A model generated the notes under the pieces. It was not told the origin of the DNA. It saw nothing but the letters and a program-made list of their open reading frames with translations, and did no database searches. DNA of 64,000 nucleotides. Origin: Nitrospirota bacterium. Its GTDB lineage: Bacteria > Nitrospirota > Nitrospiria > Nitrospirales > Nitrospiraceae. The position numbers and the translations under genes were made by a program. Shown piece by piece: positions 61,945 to 64,000 of this stretch; the stretch's first letter is position 1, and each line of letters opens with the position of its first letter. The stretch spans positions 103,620-167,619 of the forward strand of contig JBFMAX010000007.1 of assembly GCA_040755395.1 (NCBI GenBank). The letters run 5' to 3'.

Positions 61945-62973
61945 TCATCCGCGGCGCGCAGCCGCGAGCAGGTCCGCGCGCGGATCGGGATGCGGGAATC
62001 GGCCGAGTTGCTCGTACAGTTTGCGCTCTTCTTCCGTCAGCGTCGGCGGCATTACGACCTGCAGCGTCAAAAACAGATCGCCATGGCCGCCCGACGCGGT
62101 GGGGAGGCCTTTGCTTTTGAGCCGGAGCTTCGCACCGGCCTTGCTGCCGGGCGGGACTTTGACCTTGACCGGCTCCGTCAGGGTCGGCGCCAACACCTCC
62201 GCCCCCAACGCCGCTTCCCACGGCCATACGGGAAGCGCCACGTGTAGGTCGCTGCCCTGTTTCCGAAAGACGCCCTCGGCGGCGATGTGGACCCGCAGGT
62301 AGAGGTCGCCCGGCTTGCCGCCGTTCACGCCGGGATGGCCCTTCCCCGCCACGCGCACCCTCGTGCCCTCCTGCACGCCGGCCGGAATTCTCACCTCGAT
62401 GGTGCGCGTCTCCTGTCGTGCGCCGGAGCCCAGGCAGGTCGGACAGGGCCGCCCCCGCGCCATCCCCGTTCCGCCGCACGCGGAGCAGGGGACCGTCTCC
62501 GACAGCGTGAGCCGCCGCGTGACACCGGTCAGGACTTCGCGGAGCGAGAGATGGACGTCGGTTTCCAGGTCCTCGCCCTGGACCGCGAATCCGCGCGCTG
62601 TGCCTGCGCCGCGCCCCCGCCGGCCGAAAAACGTCTCGAAGATGTCGCTGAACGCCTCGGCGTCGCCGAACGAGAACTCCGGTCCCGCTCCGGCGCGCGC
62701 TCGCGCCTCCTGCCTGGCCTTTTCATAGGCTTCCGCCTGCTCCCAGTTGTGCCCGTACCGGTCGTATTTCTTGCGCTTGTCCGGATCGGAGAGGATCTCG
62801 TGCGCCTCGTTCAGTTCTTTGAATTTTCGCTCCATCTCCGCCTTGCGGCCGCCGCTGTGCAAGTCGGGATGGTACAGGCGCGCAAGCCGGCGGTAGGCCT
62901 TCTTGATGTCGTCTTGCGTGGCCGTGCGCGGCACGCCGAGCACTTCGTAATAATCTCTTTGAACCGTGGCCAT
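61945..62973 (-). CDS. DnaJ-family co-chaperone with reduced zinc domain
   Basis: A 342-residue J-domain protein that stimulates DnaK. The J domain (1-70) has the HPD motif in RLARLYHPDLHSGG. A Gly/Phe-like region (AGAGPEFSFGDAEAFSDIFETFFGRRGRGAG) follows. The C-terminal peptide-binding domains have VQGEDLETDVHLSLREVLTGVTRRLTL and later VRVAGKGHPGVNGGKPGDLYLRV. Only two of the usual four CXXCXGXG zinc repeats remain, CSACGGTG and CPTCLGSG, so at most one zinc site exists. It lies between the true DnaJ design and CbpA (which has none). Start ATG 62973. Confidence 0.9.
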   Translation of the reverse strand: MATVQRDYYEVLGVPRTATQDDIKKAYRRLARLYHPDLHSGGRKAEMERKFKELNEAHEILSDPDKRKKYDRYGHNWEQAEAYEKARQEARARAGAGPEFSFGDAEAFSDIFETFFGRRGRGAGTARGFAVQGEDLETDVHLSLREVLTGVTRRLTLSETVPCSACGGTGMARGRPCPTCLGSGARQETRTIEVRIPAGVQEGTRVRVAGKGHPGVNGGKPGDLYLRVHIAAEGVFRKQGSDLHVALPVWPWEAALGAEVLAPTLTEPVKVKVPPGSKAGAKLRLKSKGLPTASGGHGDLFLTLQVVMPPTLTEEERKLYEQLGRFPHPDPRADLLAAARRG

Positions 62974-63100
62974 TCTCAGGCGCGAAGAGAAAAAGCAGTG
63001 ATTGAGTGATTAGTGAATGAGTGATTGGGCAAATGCTGAAGTATCACTGTCCGCTTTCATCGACGCGAATGAGCAATCACCGAATCACCCCCTCCCCGAG

Positions 63101-63128
63101 ACCCTCCCCCTTGAAAAAGGGGGAGGGT
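63101..63128. repeat. Perfect 12-bp inverted repeat
   Basis: ACCCTCCCCCTT and AAGGGGGAGGGT flank GAAA. Such C/G-rich hairpins occur as dispersed intergenic repeats in many genomes. It could also act as a terminator-like structure, but no T run follows. Confidence 0.85.
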
Positions 63129-63148
63129 GGGGAAAGCTGATGGCTATT

Positions 63149-63244
63149 GGCTGCTCGCTGTTGGCTATTCTGACAGCAGCTTACGAGGTTGCGCGGTCCT
63201 ATTCAAGTGGTGAGCAGGCGGCCGATAGCGAACAGCGAGCAGCC
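63149..63244. repeat. Inverted repeat, 14-bp perfect arms
   Basis: GGCTGCTCGCTGTT at 63149-63162 pairs with AACAGCGAGCAGCC at 63231-63244. The match continues inward for GCTAT after one mismatch. A related unit (GCCCGCTATCGGCTGTTAGC) lies at about 63269-63288. Confidence 0.8.
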
Positions 63245-63291
63245 TAGGGATATTTTCTTTTTGCCACCTGCTGCCCGCTATCGGCTGTTAG

Positions 63292-64000
63292 CTATTTGCT
63301 GACTTTCGCGCGCGCCATCATCTTGCAATAGGAACAGATCTCGGCCGTCGTGGGCTGGCCGCAGCTCGAGCAGGGATGGAGCGAGGCCCGGTCTTTTTCG
63401 GTCATGGAGGACGCCGCCGGCTGCTCTTTCGCTTGCCGCTCCAGGAAGCCCCAATAGAATCGCTGCTTCGTGCCAGGAGATTCCGTCTCCAGCCGGTTCA
63501 ACACGTCCTTGTAGAGGAGCATTTTGGAGCCCTTGGCCATCGGGCATTCCTCGACGATGTACTCGATCTTGTTCAGCACCGCGTAGGCGGCGATCTCGCG
63601 CTCGGCCAAACGATAGAGCGGCTTCACCTTCTTGGCGAATCCTTCCACCGATGCTGGCAGGCTGGGTCCCTGCTTGTCCAAATAGTCGTCCTGCCAATGG
63701 AGCACGTTGCCGAGCAGCCGGGCCGCTTCGTCGTCGAGGTTGTGGCCCGTGGCCATCACGTCGTAGCGCTGCTCGATCGCCGCGCGGTTGAACTGATAGC
63801 GTTTGATCGTCCCGCACGTCGAACACGTCGGCCTATGAACCAGATCGGCTAGTTCGCGGATGCCTGCGCCTTCCTCCTGTTCGACCTTGTGGATATGGAG
63901 CCTCGCACCGTGCGCGGCTGCGACGGTGTCGGCGAAGGTCTGCACCTTCTGCTGCGACTGCTCCGAGTAGCTCCCGATACCGAGGTTGACGTAGAGCGCG
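63292..64000 (-). CDS. tRNA 2-thiolation ATPase (TtuA/Ncs6-like), partial
   Basis: A PP-loop-type enzyme that adds sulfur to uridine in tRNA. The N-terminal PP-loop lies beyond the right edge; about 235 residues are visible. They include LYVNLGIGSYSEQSQQKVQ, the catalytic/cluster motif PTCSTCGTIKRYQFN, TGHNLDDEAARLLGN and the C-terminal zinc ribbon HPCSSCGQPTTAEICSYCKMM. These motifs fit the TtuA/Ncs6 (CTU1) group rather than TtcA, which lacks the C-terminal ribbon. The stop TGA is at 63292-63294. The gene runs off the window, so its start is unknown. Confidence 0.85.
   Translation of the reverse strand, partial: ALYVNLGIGSYSEQSQQKVQTFADTVAAAHGARLHIHKVEQEEGAGIRELADLVHRPTCSTCGTIKRYQFNRAAIEQRYDVMATGHNLDDEAARLLGNVLHWQDDYLDKQGPSLPASVEGFAKKVKPLYRLAEREIAAYAVLNKIEYIVEECPMAKGSKMLLYKDVLNRLETESPGTKQRFYWGFLERQAKEQPAASSMTEKDRASLHPCSSCGQPTTAEICSYCKMMARAKVSK

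Larger units (their letters stand above)
62974..63291. other. Repeat-rich spacer between dnaJ and the thiolase gene
   Basis: About 320 bases without a credible gene. It starts with short GAGTGATTA-type repeats (62998-63028), then a perfect 12-bp hairpin (63101-63128), then GCTATT/GCTGTT/GCTATC-type units in both directions up to the stop of the next gene. An open frame on the plus strand here follows the repeats and is not credible. Confidence 0.6.

Noticed and set aside
63017..63247. 76-codon open frame on the plus strand
   Set aside because: It runs through the inverted repeats of the spacer and has no ribosome-binding site.

Overview
The window is a piece of a GC-rich Gram-negative chromosome. 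Gene content (type IV pilus motor genes, pilins, long-form serA next to a class V aminotransferase, hisZ, many TPR proteins, lipoproteins, a c-type cytochrome) suggests a Nitrospira-like member of the Nitrospirota. This is inference from gene content; no rRNA or marker alignment was possible.

Layout. 1-13.2 kb: housekeeping and envelope genes: partial msrA, two small secreted or membrane proteins, a frameshifted ttcA, a low-molecular-weight phosphatase, glgB, tRNA-Glu(UUC), a SUMF1-fold protein, a membrane-anchored monohaem cytochrome c, pilU-pilT, bioF, a TPR protein and an MltD-like transglycosylase. 13.5-21.1 kb: a same-strand run of aminotransferase-serA-hisZ-dnaB and a TPR lipoprotein. 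21.26-22.63 kb: one IS256-family element with recognisable ends and a 9-bp target duplication, but a broken transposase. 22.9-29.2 kb: two paralogous type IV pilins, each behind a sigma-54-like promoter, followed by a terminator, an O-antigen-ligase/TPR protein, a TPR protein with a pseudopilin-like tail and a two-gene ABC transporter.

29.6-52.7 kb: a large surface-polysaccharide locus on the plus strand. It holds a GT-C membrane glycosyltransferase, an ABC exporter (Wzm/Wzt with a C-terminal substrate domain), a methyltransferase overlapping wzt, a 1627-residue protein with three glycosyltransferase modules in one reading frame, a second methyltransferase, two asparagine-synthase-type amidotransferases, four separate GT4 enzymes, a WecA-like initiating phosphoglycosyltransferase, a flavoprotein and a DegT aminotransferase. 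Most genes overlap or nearly touch, so they are probably co-transcribed. Together they can start a glycan on undecaprenyl phosphate, extend it, amidate and methylate it, and export it. The first part (about 29-44 kb) looks less GC-rich than the second part (about 44.8-52.7 kb), as if two blocks had been joined.

52.8-64 kb: a secreted trypsin-like protease, a sensor kinase/response regulator pair, a small membrane protein, ilvD, a ferredoxin-NADP reductase-like flavoprotein, small periplasmic proteins (PepSY, Spy/CpxP-like), a DnaJ with half of its zinc domain, a repeat-rich spacer and a partial ttuA/ncs6-type tRNA thiolase.

The observations most worth following are the triple glycosyltransferase ORF with apparent former gene boundaries inside it, the pilin-ligase-TPR-ABC cluster, and the wzt-methyltransferase overlap. 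I found no CRISPR array, prophage or defence system.
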